Shown piece after piece: positions 1-9,398 of a stretch of DNA of 64,000 bases. Position numbers and translations under genes: made by a program. The stretch is from Sphingomonadaceae bacterium (GTDB lineage: Bacteria; Pseudomonadota; Alphaproteobacteria; Sphingomonadales; Sphingomonadaceae), in contig JAKFUU010000040.1 of assembly GCA_021732525.1 (NCBI GenBank), forward strand, positions 78,755-142,754, given 5' to 3'. Under the pieces are notes generated by a model. The model was not told the origin of the DNA, ran no database searches, and was given only the letters and a program-made list of their open reading frames with translations. Numbering within the stretch: the first letter of the stretch is position 1; every line of letters begins with the position of its first letter.

Positions 1-174
1 TATATGACATTGAAAGGCCACACCGCTGTAACGTAGGTCAAACGAACCATTATTGATCGTTTCAACATTCAAGCCAGAGATAAGCTCTACATTTTGAAGC
101 CATGTGGGCAAGCCCGCGCAAACATCCTTCTGGCTTTGCCGCAGCAGAAGCAATAATGGCGGGGCATCGATCAA
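1..174 (-). CDS. Partial hypothetical ORF at left edge
   Basis: An open reading frame runs on the minus strand from a stop at 181-183 to the window edge, 60 codons without interruption. A TTG at 174 is the only plausible start seen, preceded 9 nt upstream by GGAAAG, a fair Shine-Dalgarno match. The peptide reads like real protein: a leucine-rich start (IDAPPLLLLLRQS), then a polar stretch (LPTWLQNVELISGLNVET). I do not recognise a family. It would be transcribed in the same direction as kup and downstream of it. It could equally be a gene remnant, because the rest lies outside the window. Confidence 0.3.
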   Translation of the reverse strand, partial: MIDAPPLLLLLRQSQKDVCAGLPTWLQNVELISGLNVETINNGSFDLRYSGVAFQCHI

Positions 175-286
175 AAAACGTTACTTTCCGATAGGTTACA
201 AAGCAGTTCGTTATTTGTTCTAATTTAGAATAGACCAAGCTGCAATAGCATCACGCGGCAAACGACCGGCACTGCTCCAAAATGGA

Positions 287-2191
287 TTAGATTTCGACCT
301 GACTGCCCAATTCGACCACGCGATTTGTCGGCAGTTTGAAAAACTCCATCGCATTGGCGGCGTTACGGAGCATCCAGGCAAATATTTTTTCCCGCCAGAT
401 CATCATTCCCGGCAATTTTGACGCGATCAGCGTTTGGCGCGATAAGAAGAAGCTGGTTTGCATCATATTAAATTTAGGCCCGCATACATTCACATTTTCC
501 AGCGCTTTGGGGATATCGGTTTCATCCAAGAAACCATAATTTAACCGTAGCCGGTAAAATCCCATCCCCATATCTTTGCACTCGATCCGCTCTGCCACAT
601 CGACATAGGGAACATCCTGAATAATCACGGTCAAAATCAGCACGCGTTCATGCAGGATTTTGTTATGCTTGATATTATGCAGCAAAGCCGATGGCACCCC
701 GTTGGCCGATGATGCCATAAAAATCGATGTCCCCGTCACCCGGTGCGCACTGTTCGCTGCAGATTTGATGAATATTTCCATCGGCATCGTGCTCTCCGCC
801 ATCCGGTCGCGCATCAATTGCCGCCCTTTTGACCAGGTTGTAAGCAATGTAAATATCACCAGACCAATGACCAAAGGCACCCAGCCTCCCGATGGCACCT
901 TCAAAAGATTTGCGCTCAAATAAGCGAAATCGACAATGAAAAATACCGCGAGCACCGGCAATGCCTTCCATTTCTGCCATTTCCACAATGTCAGCAGCAC
1001 GACCGAGATCAGGCAGGTGTCAATGAACATAGCGCCGGTAACCGCAATACCATAGGCCGCCGCCAGATTGCTCGACGATTGGAAGAACAATACCAGCAAC
1101 AGCACCATTACCGCCAGCCCCCAATTGATCGCGGGGATGTAAATCTGACCGGCGGCGCTTTCGCTGGTGTGCAAAATACGCAGACGCGGCATGAAGCCCA
1201 ATTGAATTGCTTGCTGCGTAAGCGAAAAAGCCCCTGAAATAACCGCCTGACTGGCAATGATGGCGGCCAGTATCGTCAGAAAAATCACCGGCGTGCGGAC
1301 CATATCGGGCACCATGAGGAAAAAGGGATCACGGATCGCCGCCTGCGCCTCATCAGGTGACATCGACAGGATCATCGCCCCCTGCCCCATATAATTGAGC
1401 ATCAAGGCGGGCAAAACAAACACCAACCAGCTATAGGCAATCGGTTTGCGCCCAAAATGCCCCATATCGGCATAAAGCGCCTCCGCTCCGGTCACCGCCA
1501 GCACCACGGTGCCCATCGCGACAAAGGCGCGAAAACCGTCAATGTAAAAGAAATTTAACGCATTCAAAGGATTGATAACATCCAATATGATCAACGGCAT
1601 TTTGGTCAAATGGATCAAGCCCAAAATGGCGAGCGCGCCGAAATAAGTGAGCATGATCGGGCCAAACCATGCGCCTACTTTTGCCGTGCCGCGCGATTGT
1701 ATTGCAAAAAGCACCGCGATAATGCCAACCGAAATGGGCACAATCCAACCGCCAAATCGCGGATCGACATATTTCAACCCTTCCGCCGCGCCCAGAATCG
1801 ACATGGCCGGGGTAATCATGGCGTCACCATAAAATAACGCGGTGGCAAATACGCCCAGCATCACAATGGGTGCGGTCCAGGCGGCCCCCGCCGTCTTGCG
1901 GCTGATCAGCGCCAACAAGGCCAGGCTGCCGCCCTCGCCCTTGTTATCGGCTTTCATGATGGTGAAGACATATTTGAAGGTCACAACAATCATCATCGAC
2001 CAAAAAACCAAGCTGAGCACGCCGTGAATATGCACCGGATCGGGAACGATCGGGTGATGGCCGGCAAATGTCTCGCGAAAAGCATAGATCGGGCTGGTCC
2101 CAATATCGCCAAACACCACACCAATAGCGCCAACGGCCAAGGTTGCGATTGATGCTTTTTTCCCGCCATGTGCCGAATGCGATGTTGTCAT
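287..2191 (-). CDS. kup: Kup-family potassium uptake permease
   Basis: Inner-membrane K+ importer of the KUP/HAK/KT family, which couples K+ entry to protons. The 634-residue length is normal for the family. The N-terminal signature [15 protein letters not shown] lies at residues 24-38. About twelve hydrophobic segments follow to roughly residue 455, then a hydrophilic cytosolic C-terminal domain of about 180 residues. The ATG at 2191 has a GGGG stretch about 8 nt upstream. It stands alone: the ccm operon ends 124 bp upstream on the same strand, so the gap 2192-2314 should hold its promoter. Family assignment is secure; the affinity class is inferred. Confidence 0.95.
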   Translation of the reverse strand: MTTSHSAHGGKKASIATLAVGAIGVVFGDIGTSPIYAFRETFAGHHPIVPDPVHIHGVLSLVFWSMMIVVTFKYVFTIMKADNKGEGGSLALLALISRKTAGAAWTAPIVMLGVFATALFYGDAMITPAMSILGAAEGLKYVDPRFGGWIVPISVGIIAVLFAIQSRGTAKVGAWFGPIMLTYFGALAILGLIHLTKMPLIILDVINPLNALNFFYIDGFRAFVAMGTVVLAVTGAEALYADMGHFGRKPIAYSWLVFVLPALMLNYMGQGAMILSMSPDEAQAAIRDPFFLMVPDMVRTPVIFLTILAAIIASQAVISGAFSLTQQAIQLGFMPRLRILHTSESAAGQIYIPAINWGLAVMVLLLVLFFQSSSNLAAAYGIAVTGAMFIDTCLISVVLLTLWKWQKWKALPVLAVFFIVDFAYLSANLLKVPSGGWVPLVIGLVIFTLLTTWSKGRQLMRDRMAESTMPMEIFIKSAANSAHRVTGTSIFMASSANGVPSALLHNIKHNKILHERVLILTVIIQDVPYVDVAERIECKDMGMGFYRLRLNYGFLDETDIPKALENVNVCGPKFNMMQTSFFLSRQTLIASKLPGMMIWREKIFAWMLRNAANAMEFFKLPTNRVVELGSQVEI

Positions 2192-2314
2192 TATTCAACC
2201 CCTTACTATGGATCGTTCAAATTTCTCTGCAAATTGGCCGCGCAACCGCCTACCACCGATTTTCGGAAAGGACAATGTTGCTTGCAAACCAATAAATCAC
2301 TATATTACAATATA

Positions 2315-2974
2315 TTAAATACCATCACTATCATTTTGATCTTCAAGCCTTGCGGCAGAAAGCAGGCTTTTTACACCGTAAACCTGCGACTCCAACCGCT
2401 CTTTCCACCGCGCTTGTTTGGGCGCTTTGTCGATCAACCCTTGCCATAATCGCAATGTTTCATCGGGCCTGCCGTCAAACAAACGCACCAGCCCCGTAAA
2501 ATAGTCAGGCGCGGGATGCTGCGGATTTAACGCGCGTGTTTTATCGAATGCAAATTTGGCCGGCGGCGACATTTTTCCGTCACTAGCCAGCATCAATTGC
2601 AAAGCGAGCCCAGCCCAAAGATCCGCCTCGCCGGGATTTTTGCGAATGCCCGATTTGATATAGGCAGCGGCCAGCCGGTAATCCCCGCTGCGCGACAAAG
2701 CATCCGCCGCGATCAAATAAGGCCGCGCGGCGCTAAAGCTCCGGTCCATTTCTGAGCGGGTCAATATCAATGCTGCCGCAGTCTTGCCATTGGCCGCGAC
2801 CGGCTGCGCGGGCGCGCCGGCCAAATTCGGCATTCCCTGCACCGCATAACCCGCCAGTCCAAGAATAATTGCAGCGGCGGCAATTTCCCAAATCTTGCGC
2901 GGCAATTTGCCAAGCCCGATCACCGCGATCAGCAAGATCGCCGCGAACAACAGGATAATGGTCCACACCATCAT
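2315..2974 (-). CDS. ccmI: Cytochrome c maturation TPR protein CcmI-like
   Basis: Last gene of the ccm operon, 219 residues from the chosen start. Two N-terminal membrane segments (about residues 5-22 and 30-46) are followed by a periplasmic part with TPR-like helices (SRSGDYRLAAAYIKSG, then NPGEADLWAGLALQ). CcmI/CycH proteins hold apocytochrome c for the heme ligation complex. The start is chosen at 2974 because its ATG overlaps the ccmH stop (ATGA), the usual coupling; a longer in-frame extension upstream lies inside ccmH and is unlikely. It is shorter than many CcmI proteins, so the exact subfamily is inferred from position and topology. Confidence 0.8.
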   Translation of the reverse strand: MMVWTIILLFAAILLIAVIGLGKLPRKIWEIAAAAIILGLAGYAVQGMPNLAGAPAQPVAANGKTAAALILTRSEMDRSFSAARPYLIAADALSRSGDYRLAAAYIKSGIRKNPGEADLWAGLALQLMLASDGKMSPPAKFAFDKTRALNPQHPAPDYFTGLVRLFDGRPDETLRLWQGLIDKAPKQARWKERLESQVYGVKSLLSAARLEDQNDSDGI

Positions 2975-3393
2975 CGCGGTTTCCCGGCGAACAGCCCGCG
3001 CGCCATGCCAATCCCGGCGAGCAGCAAGATGATGGGCACCAGCCACAGGATCAATCCCGCGCCGCGCGCCGGGGGTTCAAAGCTGATATATTCGCCGTAG
3101 CGCGTAACCAGCCATTTTTCGATTACCGCCGGGCTTTCGCCGGCTTTGATCCGCCGCCGCACCTCGCTACGCATCGCGCCGGCAATGGGCGCGTCGCTAT
3201 CGGCAATCGATTGACCCTGACATTGAATACAGCGTAGCCGTTTCATGAGATCGGTTGCGGCGGCCTCTTGCTGCGGATCATCAAGCTGCATATGGGCCAA
3301 GGATGCATCGGTGCCACTGCCCTGCGCCGCCGCAATTTCAACCGTCGCCGATCCGGCCATCATCATCAGGATCAGCGCAAACAGCCGCATCAC
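2971..3393 (-). CDS. ccmH: Cytochrome c maturation thioredoxin-like CcmH
   Basis: Periplasmic membrane-anchored thiol oxidoreductase that reduces the CXXCH heme motif of apocytochrome c, working with CcmF and CcmG. 140 residues: a signal peptide to about residue 24, the family motif LRCIQCQGQSIADSDAP with Cys55 and Cys58, and one C-terminal membrane helix near residues 109-130. The start overlaps the ccmG stop by 4 bp and the stop overlaps the ccmI start. All features of the CcmH/CycL N-terminal domain are present; the TPR part is a separate gene (ccmI), as in alphaproteobacteria. Confidence 0.95.
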   Translation of the reverse strand: MMRLFALILMMMAGSATVEIAAAQGSGTDASLAHMQLDDPQQEAAATDLMKRLRCIQCQGQSIADSDAPIAGAMRSEVRRRIKAGESPAVIEKWLVTRYGEYISFEPPARGAGLILWLVPIILLLAGIGMARGLFAGKPR

Positions 3394-3917
3394 CGCGCCG
3401 CCCGCAGCTTTTGGAGCAGCATCGGCACATGTTCGGCGCGAATATCGCCGATATGCTGGTGCAATATCGTGCCATCCCCTGCGATAACATAGGTTTCGGG
3501 AACCCCCGATGATCCCATCAACAATTGCACGCGCAGGTCCGTATCCGATCCGATCTGTGTAAACGGGTTTCCATATTGCCGCAGGAAGGCGGCAACGTCA
3601 TCGGGCCGATCCCGCAACGCCACACCGTGAATTTCGGCCCCCGCGCGCGCCAGTGCCTCCAGATGCGGCGCCTCCTGCTGACATGGCGCGCACCAGCTAC
3701 CAAAGAAATTCAGCAACCGGGGTTTGCCATCGGTAAAATCTTGGGCGGAAAGCCCCGGCATGCCCTCAGTTGCCGCAGGTAGCTGAAAATCGGGTAATTT
3801 CTGCCCAATCATCTGCGAGCGGACAAAACCGTCGCCGGGCACCGATAGCCGATAAAGCGATAGCCCCGCGGCAAAGGCAAATAACGCGAGCGGCAGCCAT
3901 AATTTCCATCGTTTCAT
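3390..3917 (-). CDS. ccmG: Thiol:disulfide interchange protein CcmG/DsbE
   Basis: Membrane-anchored periplasmic thioredoxin that keeps CcmH and apocytochrome c cysteines reduced. 175 residues with one N-terminal membrane anchor (about 5-24), a thioredoxin fold, the active site FFGSWCAPC with Cys76 and Cys79, and the cis-proline region GSSGVPETYV. Start and stop overlap the neighbouring ccmF and ccmH by 4 bp each, so the genes are translationally coupled. Confidence 0.95.
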   Translation of the reverse strand: MKRWKLWLPLALFAFAAGLSLYRLSVPGDGFVRSQMIGQKLPDFQLPAATEGMPGLSAQDFTDGKPRLLNFFGSWCAPCQQEAPHLEALARAGAEIHGVALRDRPDDVAAFLRQYGNPFTQIGSDTDLRVQLLMGSSGVPETYVIAGDGTILHQHIGDIRAEHVPMLLQKLRAAR

Positions 3918-5866
3918 GCCGCAAATCTTTCATCAACCGGACCAGGCCGCCGAAATTTTACCCCTCGAAGCATCCGCCCCAATAAGGCGAGCGCGCCGCC
4001 CAGTGCAATGATGACCCCGCCGAGCCAAATGAAAGTAACCCAAGGCTTCCACCATAACCGCACCTGCCAAGGCTTTATGCTGCCCTCGCCCGCAGGCGCA
4101 ATCACCGCATAAAGCTGACCATCCCAGCGGGTTAACAAGGCGGCCTCGGTCGTTTGCGTTTCGGGAGAGACAAAATTTCGCGATTGCGGCCGCATCTCGC
4201 TCACATCATTCCCCCGGCCAGCAATCATCTGCCCCTCCAGCGCCGTCCAATTTTCACCCACCACCGGCTCGACATTATTCAGCTTAACCCGCCACCCGGC
4301 GATGCGTTCGACATCCCCCACATCCATCGCGGCGAGCCGTTCGCTCGAATAGCCGGCTTCGCTGGCCATTCCTGCCGCCGCAATCGCCAGGCCAAAATGC
4401 GCGGTTACCATCCCCCAAATCGTCAACGGCGTTCGCGTTAGCTTGCGCCCGAACAGCGGCAGAAAGGCGCCAACGGCAAGCCCGCTCGAAAGCCCTAACG
4501 TGATGATTACAAAAACACCCGCGTCCGGTTTGATCACAGCCGCAATAACCATCCCCGAAATCGCCGCGACAATCGGCAGCAGCAATAACCGCTGCAGCCC
4601 GATCCCATCATCCTTTCGCCAGCGGAGCATCGGCCCGAATATCAGCAACAGCATCATCAGCAATGCAATCGGCACCGCGGCTTTGTTGAAATAGGGCGGT
4701 CCGACGGAAATTTTATCCCCCAACGCTTCGGCCAAAATCGGATATAATGTCCCGATTAGGACGATCCCCAAGATCGTGCTCAGCAATATATTATTGCCGA
4801 CAATTGCGCCTTCGCGGCTGAACAAGCGAAAGGTCTTTCCTTGCGTCACGCTGGCGATGCGCAGCGCAAAAAGCAGAAACGAACCGCCGACGTAAATCAG
4901 CAATAGGGCAAGGATAAATGCGCCCCGGCCAGGGTCAACGGCAAAGGCATGCACGCTCGTCAATATGCCCGACCGCACCAGAAACGTGCCCGCCATCGAC
5001 ATGGCAAAAGCAATCAAAGCCAGCATCACCGTCCACGCCCGCAGCGCGTCGCGAACCGCCAAAACGCCAACCGAATGGAGCAGCGCGGTGGCCGCCAGCC
5101 AGGGCATGAGCGAGGCATTTTCAACCGGATCCCAAAACCAATATCCGCCCCAGCCCAGCTCATAATAAGCCCAATAGCTGCCCGCCGTAATCCCCAATGT
5201 CAGGAAAATCCAGGCAAGCAACACCCATGGCCGCATCGCGCGGGCAAAGGCCGGGCCGATTTTTCCGGTCAACAATGCCGCAACGGCGAATGAAAAGGCC
5301 ACCGAAAGCCCGACATAGCCAAAATATAGAGTGGGCGGATGAAAAGCCAGGCCAATATCCTGCAACAATGGATTCAACCCCGCGCCGGCTTGCGGCACTG
5401 GAAACAACCGCGCAAATGGATTGGACGTAAATAGCAAAAATGCGAAAAAGCCGAGCGCCAACACCGCCTGAACCGTCAATGTCGCGCGCAAGGTTTCACG
5501 GTCCAACCGTTTTTCAAACAGCGCGATAGCGGCCCCCGATATCGCCAAAATCGTGACCCATAGCAACATCGATCCTTCATGATTGCCCCATGTTCCCGCC
5601 AATTTGAAGATCATCGGCTTGTCCAGATGGCTGTTATTGGCCACCAACAGCACCGACAGATCGGTGACCAGGAACAGATAGATCAGCGAGGCAAATGCGG
5701 CGGCACACAGCGCGCCCTGCGCCGCCGCCGCCGGTATGACAAGATCGGCGAGAATACCTCCCTTGCCATTTTCCCCCGCCGTTAACGCCGCCAGACCGCT
5801 CACCATCTGCAGCAAAGCCATCGACGCGGCAAGCCACAGGGCGGCAAGGCCAAATTCAGCCATCAC
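3914..5866 (-). CDS. ccmF: Heme lyase subunit CcmF
   Basis: Large polytopic membrane protein that, with CcmH and CcmI, attaches heme covalently to apocytochrome c in the periplasm. 650 residues, typical length. Visible signatures are GTWGNHEGS (91-99), HPPTLY (176-181) and the tryptophan-rich WWD heme-handling motif (LGWGGYWFWDPVENASLMPW, about 238-257). A periplasmic domain follows near residues 500-610, before the last membrane helix. It overlaps ccmE and ccmG by 4 bp on each side. Confidence 0.97.
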   Translation of the reverse strand: MMAEFGLAALWLAASMALLQMVSGLAALTAGENGKGGILADLVIPAAAAQGALCAAAFASLIYLFLVTDLSVLLVANNSHLDKPMIFKLAGTWGNHEGSMLLWVTILAISGAAIALFEKRLDRETLRATLTVQAVLALGFFAFLLFTSNPFARLFPVPQAGAGLNPLLQDIGLAFHPPTLYFGYVGLSVAFSFAVAALLTGKIGPAFARAMRPWVLLAWIFLTLGITAGSYWAYYELGWGGYWFWDPVENASLMPWLAATALLHSVGVLAVRDALRAWTVMLALIAFAMSMAGTFLVRSGILTSVHAFAVDPGRGAFILALLLIYVGGSFLLFALRIASVTQGKTFRLFSREGAIVGNNILLSTILGIVLIGTLYPILAEALGDKISVGPPYFNKAAVPIALLMMLLLIFGPMLRWRKDDGIGLQRLLLLPIVAAISGMVIAAVIKPDAGVFVIITLGLSSGLAVGAFLPLFGRKLTRTPLTIWGMVTAHFGLAIAAAGMASEAGYSSERLAAMDVGDVERIAGWRVKLNNVEPVVGENWTALEGQMIAGRGNDVSEMRPQSRNFVSPETQTTEAALLTRWDGQLYAVIAPAGEGSIKPWQVRLWWKPWVTFIWLGGVIIALGGALALLGRMLRGVKFRRPGPVDERFAA

Positions 5867-6318
5867 CGGACAAGGCTGTCCTTGCTTTGCTGGCCCGTTT
5901 TCATGTCAATGTCGGCCAATTCGCGGGGCACATAATTTTCGTCATGTTTGGCCAGCAAGCTGTCGGCGATAAATATACCGTTCGCTGCCAATCGGCCGTC
6001 GGCGACAACGCCCGATCCTTCGACAAATAAATCGGGCGTAATCCCGGTGTAACGCACATTCAGCGATGCATCCCGGTCCTGCACCACAAAACGGATCGAA
6101 ACGCCGTCTGCACCGCGCGTGATCGATCCGGGCTGCACCAGTCCGCCGATCCTTATTGCCTTGCCGGGGGCTGGTTTATCCCTCGCCAATGATGAAGGCG
6201 TGTAAAAATAGGATACCTCTTCACGCAGCGCCGACGCGGCTATCAAACCCGCAGCCAGCAAAGCCGACGCGGCAAGGACGGCAAGCAACAGCCGCTGATG
6301 TTTTGCCTTTACCGCCAC
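5863..6318 (-). CDS. ccmE: Heme chaperone CcmE
   Basis: Periplasmic heme chaperone that binds heme covalently after CcmC delivery and passes it to CcmF. 151 residues: N-terminal membrane anchor (about 9-30), OB-fold core (VRYTGITPDLF), and the heme-binding site LLAKHDENYVP with His125 and Tyr129. The start is GTG at 6318, 3 nt after the ccmD stop; no ATG fits better. Confidence 0.95.
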   Translation of the reverse strand: MAVKAKHQRLLLAVLAASALLAAGLIAASALREEVSYFYTPSSLARDKPAPGKAIRIGGLVQPGSITRGADGVSIRFVVQDRDASLNVRYTGITPDLFVEGSGVVADGRLAANGIFIADSLLAKHDENYVPRELADIDMKTGQQSKDSLVR

Positions 6319-6321
6319 CGA

Positions 6322-6453
6322 TTATCCATCACCGCGCAAATCATCGGCCAGCGCTTCGGAACGGCGCATGGCGATATAGCTCGACAATATCAGCCAGAAG
6401 ACGCCCAGCAAAGCCACCCCAAATGCCGCCAGAATGAAATATTGGTGGCTCAT
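6322..6453 (-). CDS. ccmD: Heme exporter accessory protein CcmD
   Basis: A 43-codon gene between ccmC and ccmE. The peptide begins MSHQYFILAAFGVALLGV, has a single membrane helix (about residues 5-26) and a charged tail (AMRRSEALADDLRGDG). This is the usual CcmD topology and position; CcmD stabilises the CcmC-CcmE complex. ATG at 6453 overlaps the ccmC stop region and the TAA at 6322-6324 lies 3 nt before ccmE. It is short enough to be missed by automated callers. Confidence 0.9.
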   Translation of the reverse strand: MSHQYFILAAFGVALLGVFWLILSSYIAMRRSEALADDLRGDG

Positions 6454-6454
6454 A

Positions 6455-7171
6455 TCATCGTTCCGCCATCCGCCGCATCCGCGCGTCAATCTTGATCTCT
6501 GCCAGCGCCGCGCGCATCCGCATCAGCACCACCGCACCGAAAATAAGGCTGAAACCGATAACCGAACCGAACAAAGGCCAAAGATAGGCAGGGTCAATAC
6601 TCGATCCGCTCAGCGTGATACTCGCTTTTTGATGCTGGCTTTCCCACCAGACAACCGAACGGTTGATAATCGGAATATTCACCGCGCCCATCACGCCGAA
6701 AATTGCCGCTACTCGGCTGACGCTACCTTTTTCGCTGCTGGCATTGGCCAGCGCTATATAACCCAGATACAGAAAAAACAGCACCAGCATCGATGTCAAC
6801 CGCCCGTCCCACACCCACCATGTGCCCCATGTCGGACGTCCCCATATCGATCCGGTGGCAAGGCAAATTCCCGCAAATACCGCGCCGGGAATCGCCGCCG
6901 CCCGCGCCGCGATACCCGCGAGCGGATGCCGCCACACAAGCTGAATAATACTGGCGAGCGCGATAACGATCCAGCCCCCCATTCCGAGCCAAGCCGCCGG
7001 AACATGGACGAAGATGATTTTGACCGTTTCACCCATCAATCGTTCGGCAGGTGTGGCAAACAGACCCCATAGGCACGCCGACAGCGCAAGGATCAGCCCC
7101 GGCCAGAATAAAGCCGGGGTCAACGGCTTTGCGAGCCGCAAAAAACGAGCAGGATTGGCGAAACGATGCAT
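6455..7171 (-). CDS. ccmC: Heme transporter CcmC
   Basis: Six-helix inner-membrane protein that presents heme to CcmE. Carries the WWD signature (GRPTWGTWWVWDGRLTS) and flanking periplasmic histidine regions (VHVPAAWLGMGG). About 238 residues if the start is the ATG at 7171 (MHRFANPARF), which gives a normal length. An in-frame ATG at 7225 would overlap the dehydrogenase gene and add 18 unconserved-looking residues. First gene of the ccm operon in this window; ccmA and ccmB, the ABC transporter part, are not adjacent. Confidence 0.93.
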   Translation of the reverse strand: MHRFANPARFLRLAKPLTPALFWPGLILALSACLWGLFATPAERLMGETVKIIFVHVPAAWLGMGGWIVIALASIIQLVWRHPLAGIAARAAAIPGAVFAGICLATGSIWGRPTWGTWWVWDGRLTSMLVLFFLYLGYIALANASSEKGSVSRVAAIFGVMGAVNIPIINRSVVWWESQHQKASITLSGSSIDPAYLWPLFGSVIGFSLIFGAVVLMRMRAALAEIKIDARMRRMAER

Positions 7172-7211
7172 CGAAAAAGGGTTACGCGCTTGGCCGCAAA
7201 GCATCAATAGC

Positions 7212-8264
7212 TTATCGGCGGCCAATCAAATGTTGCGCCATCCGGTCGGCCACCGCCGCCGCCGGAATCTTATCGGCTTTGCTTTCATCCCAAATGGCGG
7301 TGAGCCGCTGCGGAATAATATCGATCCGCTTGTTTACTTCATCGACCGGCATATCGCCCAAATATTCCAAACCAACATTGATGATCCCGCCTGCATTTAT
7401 CACATAATCAGGGGCATAGGTGATGCCGCGATCAAACAGGCGCTGGGCATCATCGGGCGTCGCCACTTGATTGTTCGCACCGCCGGCCACAATCGCAACA
7501 TTAAGCGCGGCGATCGTATCCTTGTTCAATATAGCGCCGAGCGCATTGGGGCTTAAAATATCGGCTTCAACCGACATTATTTCATGCAGCCCCGCCGTCG
7601 CCGCGCCGGTTTCCGCCGCCACCGCTTGCAGTTTATCATCATCAATATCGGCGAGCGTGAGCCGCGCACCGTCGGCAGCCAGCAAACGGGCAACCCCGCC
7701 GCCCACACTGCCAATCCCTTGAATGGCAACGTGGATGCCGGCCATGCTATCCGCGCCCAAACGGTAGCGCGCGGCGGCCTTTATACCCAGATACACGCCG
7801 CGCGCGGTAAACGGCCCCGGATCGCCGCCCGCAACATTTTTATCGGCAACCGGCAGGCCAGCGACATGGCGGGTCTCCTTGGAAATTTCGGTCATGTCGG
7901 CATCGCTCATACCGACATCTTCGGCGGTGACATACCGCCCGTTCAGCGATTCGATTGCCCTGCCAAAGGCATGCAGCATTTCGGGCGTTTTGGTTTTACC
8001 GCTATCGGCCAGCACCACCGCTTTCCCGCCGCCCAGCGGCAGGCCGGCCATGGCATTTTTATAACTCATCCCGCGCGACAGGCGCAGGGCATCGGTAACG
8101 GCGGCGGCGTCGTCGGCATAGCGCCAAAAGCGTGTTCCGCCCGCTGCGGGACCAAGATGGGACGAATGCACCGCAATAACCGCGCGCAGGCCGGTTTTTT
8201 CGTCGGCGAATAAATGCACCGATTCATGCGCGTCAAAATCGGGGGAGTTCCAAATGGCTGTCAT
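7212..8264 (-). CDS. ldh: Leucine/phenylalanine/valine dehydrogenase family
   Basis: NAD-dependent oxidative deaminase of branched-chain or aromatic amino acids (Glu/Leu/Phe/Val dehydrogenase family). 350 residues, the short-form length. Catalytic lysines lie in MSYKNA (Lys69) and LPLGGGKAV (Lys81), and the NAD-binding glycine motif is GIGSVGGG (183-190). The exact substrate cannot be read from sequence; leucine dehydrogenase is the commonest call. It lies 40 nt upstream of ccmC on the same strand, and a palindrome upstream (8308-8324) may control it. Confidence 0.88.
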   Translation of the reverse strand: MTAIWNSPDFDAHESVHLFADEKTGLRAVIAVHSSHLGPAAGGTRFWRYADDAAAVTDALRLSRGMSYKNAMAGLPLGGGKAVVLADSGKTKTPEMLHAFGRAIESLNGRYVTAEDVGMSDADMTEISKETRHVAGLPVADKNVAGGDPGPFTARGVYLGIKAAARYRLGADSMAGIHVAIQGIGSVGGGVARLLAADGARLTLADIDDDKLQAVAAETGAATAGLHEIMSVEADILSPNALGAILNKDTIAALNVAIVAGGANNQVATPDDAQRLFDRGITYAPDYVINAGGIINVGLEYLGDMPVDEVNKRIDIIPQRLTAIWDESKADKIPAAAVADRMAQHLIGRR

Positions 8265-8296
8265 GGCGGCGTTACGGCTTTCTGTCTCGAAATCTA

Positions 8297-8324
8297 ATTA
8301 CGAAGATGCGTAATAATATTACGC
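8297..8324. promoter_or_regulatory. Palindromic operator candidate upstream of ldh
   Basis: A perfect inverted repeat GCGTAATA-A-TATTACGC occupies 8308-8324, and a further ATTACG copy lies at 8297-8302, giving three ATTACG/CGTAAT half-sites in 28 bp. It sits 44 bp upstream of the ldh start. Amino acid catabolic genes are often controlled by Lrp/AsnC-type regulators that bind spaced half-sites like these; the regulator itself is not in the window, so this is inference. Confidence 0.45.
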
Positions 8325-8376
8325 AAAGCCTTTGTCACCCACACAGTTGCCCAACCGGGCACCTGTCATTGAAAAG

Positions 8377-8453
8377 TGGGGCGACCGACGGGACTCGAAC
8401 CCGCAACTTCCGGCATCACAAGCCGGTGCTCTAACCATTGAACTACGATCGCC
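8377..8453 (-). tRNA. tRNA-His (anticodon GTG)
   Basis: On the minus strand a full cloverleaf is readable: acceptor GCGATCG paired with CGGTCGC, D-arm GTTCAATGGTTAGAGC, anticodon stem CCGGC/GCCGG with loop TTGTGAT (anticodon GTG), T-arm GCGGGTTCGAGTCCCGT, then encoded CCA at 8377-8379. An extra G precedes the acceptor and can pair with C73, the His identity element. Confidence 0.97.
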
Positions 8454-8581
8454 GCAAGCCTGCAAAGGACAAGGCGTCCCTTATGGCAATTTCCGGCAAT
8501 GGGTCAAGAGTGGCTGACCTAACCTTGCCATTTGTTACCAACAGGCAGGTTATATCGACCACTTCTTCAACTTTGCCAAAC

Positions 8582-8809
8582 TTACTTCTTCAGGCTTAAA
8601 CCGCCAAAACGCTTGTTAAACTGCGCAACTCGGCCGCCTGCATCGAGCAGACGCTGATTACCGCCGGTCCAAGCAGGGTGTGACGTTGGATCAATTTCAA
8701 GCGCCAAAGTGTCGCCCTCTTTGCCCCAAGTTGAGCGGGTTTCATACACGGTGCCGTCGGTCATTTGCACCTTGATCATGTGATAATCCGGATGGATATC
8801 GGCTTTCAT
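8582..8809 (-). CDS. rpmE: 50S ribosomal protein L31
   Basis: 75-residue ribosomal protein starting [19 protein letters not shown] and containing the family segment [19 protein letters not shown] and [13 protein letters not shown]. The four zinc-binding cysteines of the metal-binding L31 type are absent, so it is a zinc-independent form, as usual in alphaproteobacteria. The start at 8809 is chosen by family alignment; the longer in-frame extension to 8893 is not L31-like. Confidence 0.95.
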   Translation of the reverse strand: MKADIHPDYHMIKVQMTDGTVYETRSTWGKEGDTLALEIDPTSHPAWTGGNQRLLDAGGRVAQFNKRFGGLSLKK

Positions 8810-8904
8810 AATATCTGCTCCAATGTTGAAACTGGTTTCCGACCAGAATCTATGGGGAATCGGGAGCGCCGCAATTAACGGCGGTATTGGCAAATAGCAA
8901 TAGC

Positions 8905-9381
8905 TCAGTTGGCAGCGGCGGGCGGGTCGGCGACCATCGCCATGAAATCCGCCTGCGACACCACCTTGTCACCAACCATGGCTTTACCCGAAAAACGGCA
9001 AGCCCGCGCGCTTTTCTGCGTAAATTCTACTTCGAGATACAGCAAGCACCCCGGTTCAACCGGCGCGCGAAATTTGGCATTATCGATCGACATAAAATAA
9101 ACCAATTTTCCAGAACCCGCGAGCCCCAGGCTTTCCATCGCCAATATTCCCGCCGCCTGCGCCAGCGCCTCAATCTGCAAGACGCCGGGCATGATCGGGC
9201 GCCCAGGAAAATGGCCCTGAAAATAGCCTTCATTTATCGAAACGGCCTTCACCGCGCGAATACGCTCATCCAAAATAAGTTCTTCGACCCGGTCCACCAG
9301 CAACATCGGATAACGGTGCGGCAACACCTTCATCACCCGGGTCACATCATAATTGGCAAAGGGCGTCGCGCCGCTCTCCAT
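8905..9381 (-). CDS. fabZ: 3-hydroxyacyl-ACP dehydratase FabZ
   Basis: Hot-dog-fold dehydratase of fatty acid elongation. About 158 residues from ATG 9381. The catalytic region [17 protein letters not shown] contains His57 and Glu71, preceded by [13 protein letters not shown]. The in-frame extension upstream overlaps skp and is Ala/Arg-rich, so it is rejected. The gene follows skp by 17 nt; in LPS-making bacteria lpxD would lie between them and lpxA/lpxB after it, but here rpmE follows. Confidence 0.96.
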   Translation of the reverse strand: MESGATPFANYDVTRVMKVLPHRYPMLLVDRVEELILDERIRAVKAVSINEGYFQGHFPGRPIMPGVLQIEALAQAAGILAMESLGLAGSGKLVYFMSIDNAKFRAPVEPGCLLYLEVEFTQKSARACRFSGKAMVGDKVVSQADFMAMVADPPAAAN

Positions 9382-9398
9382 TCCAGATACTGCGCCGG

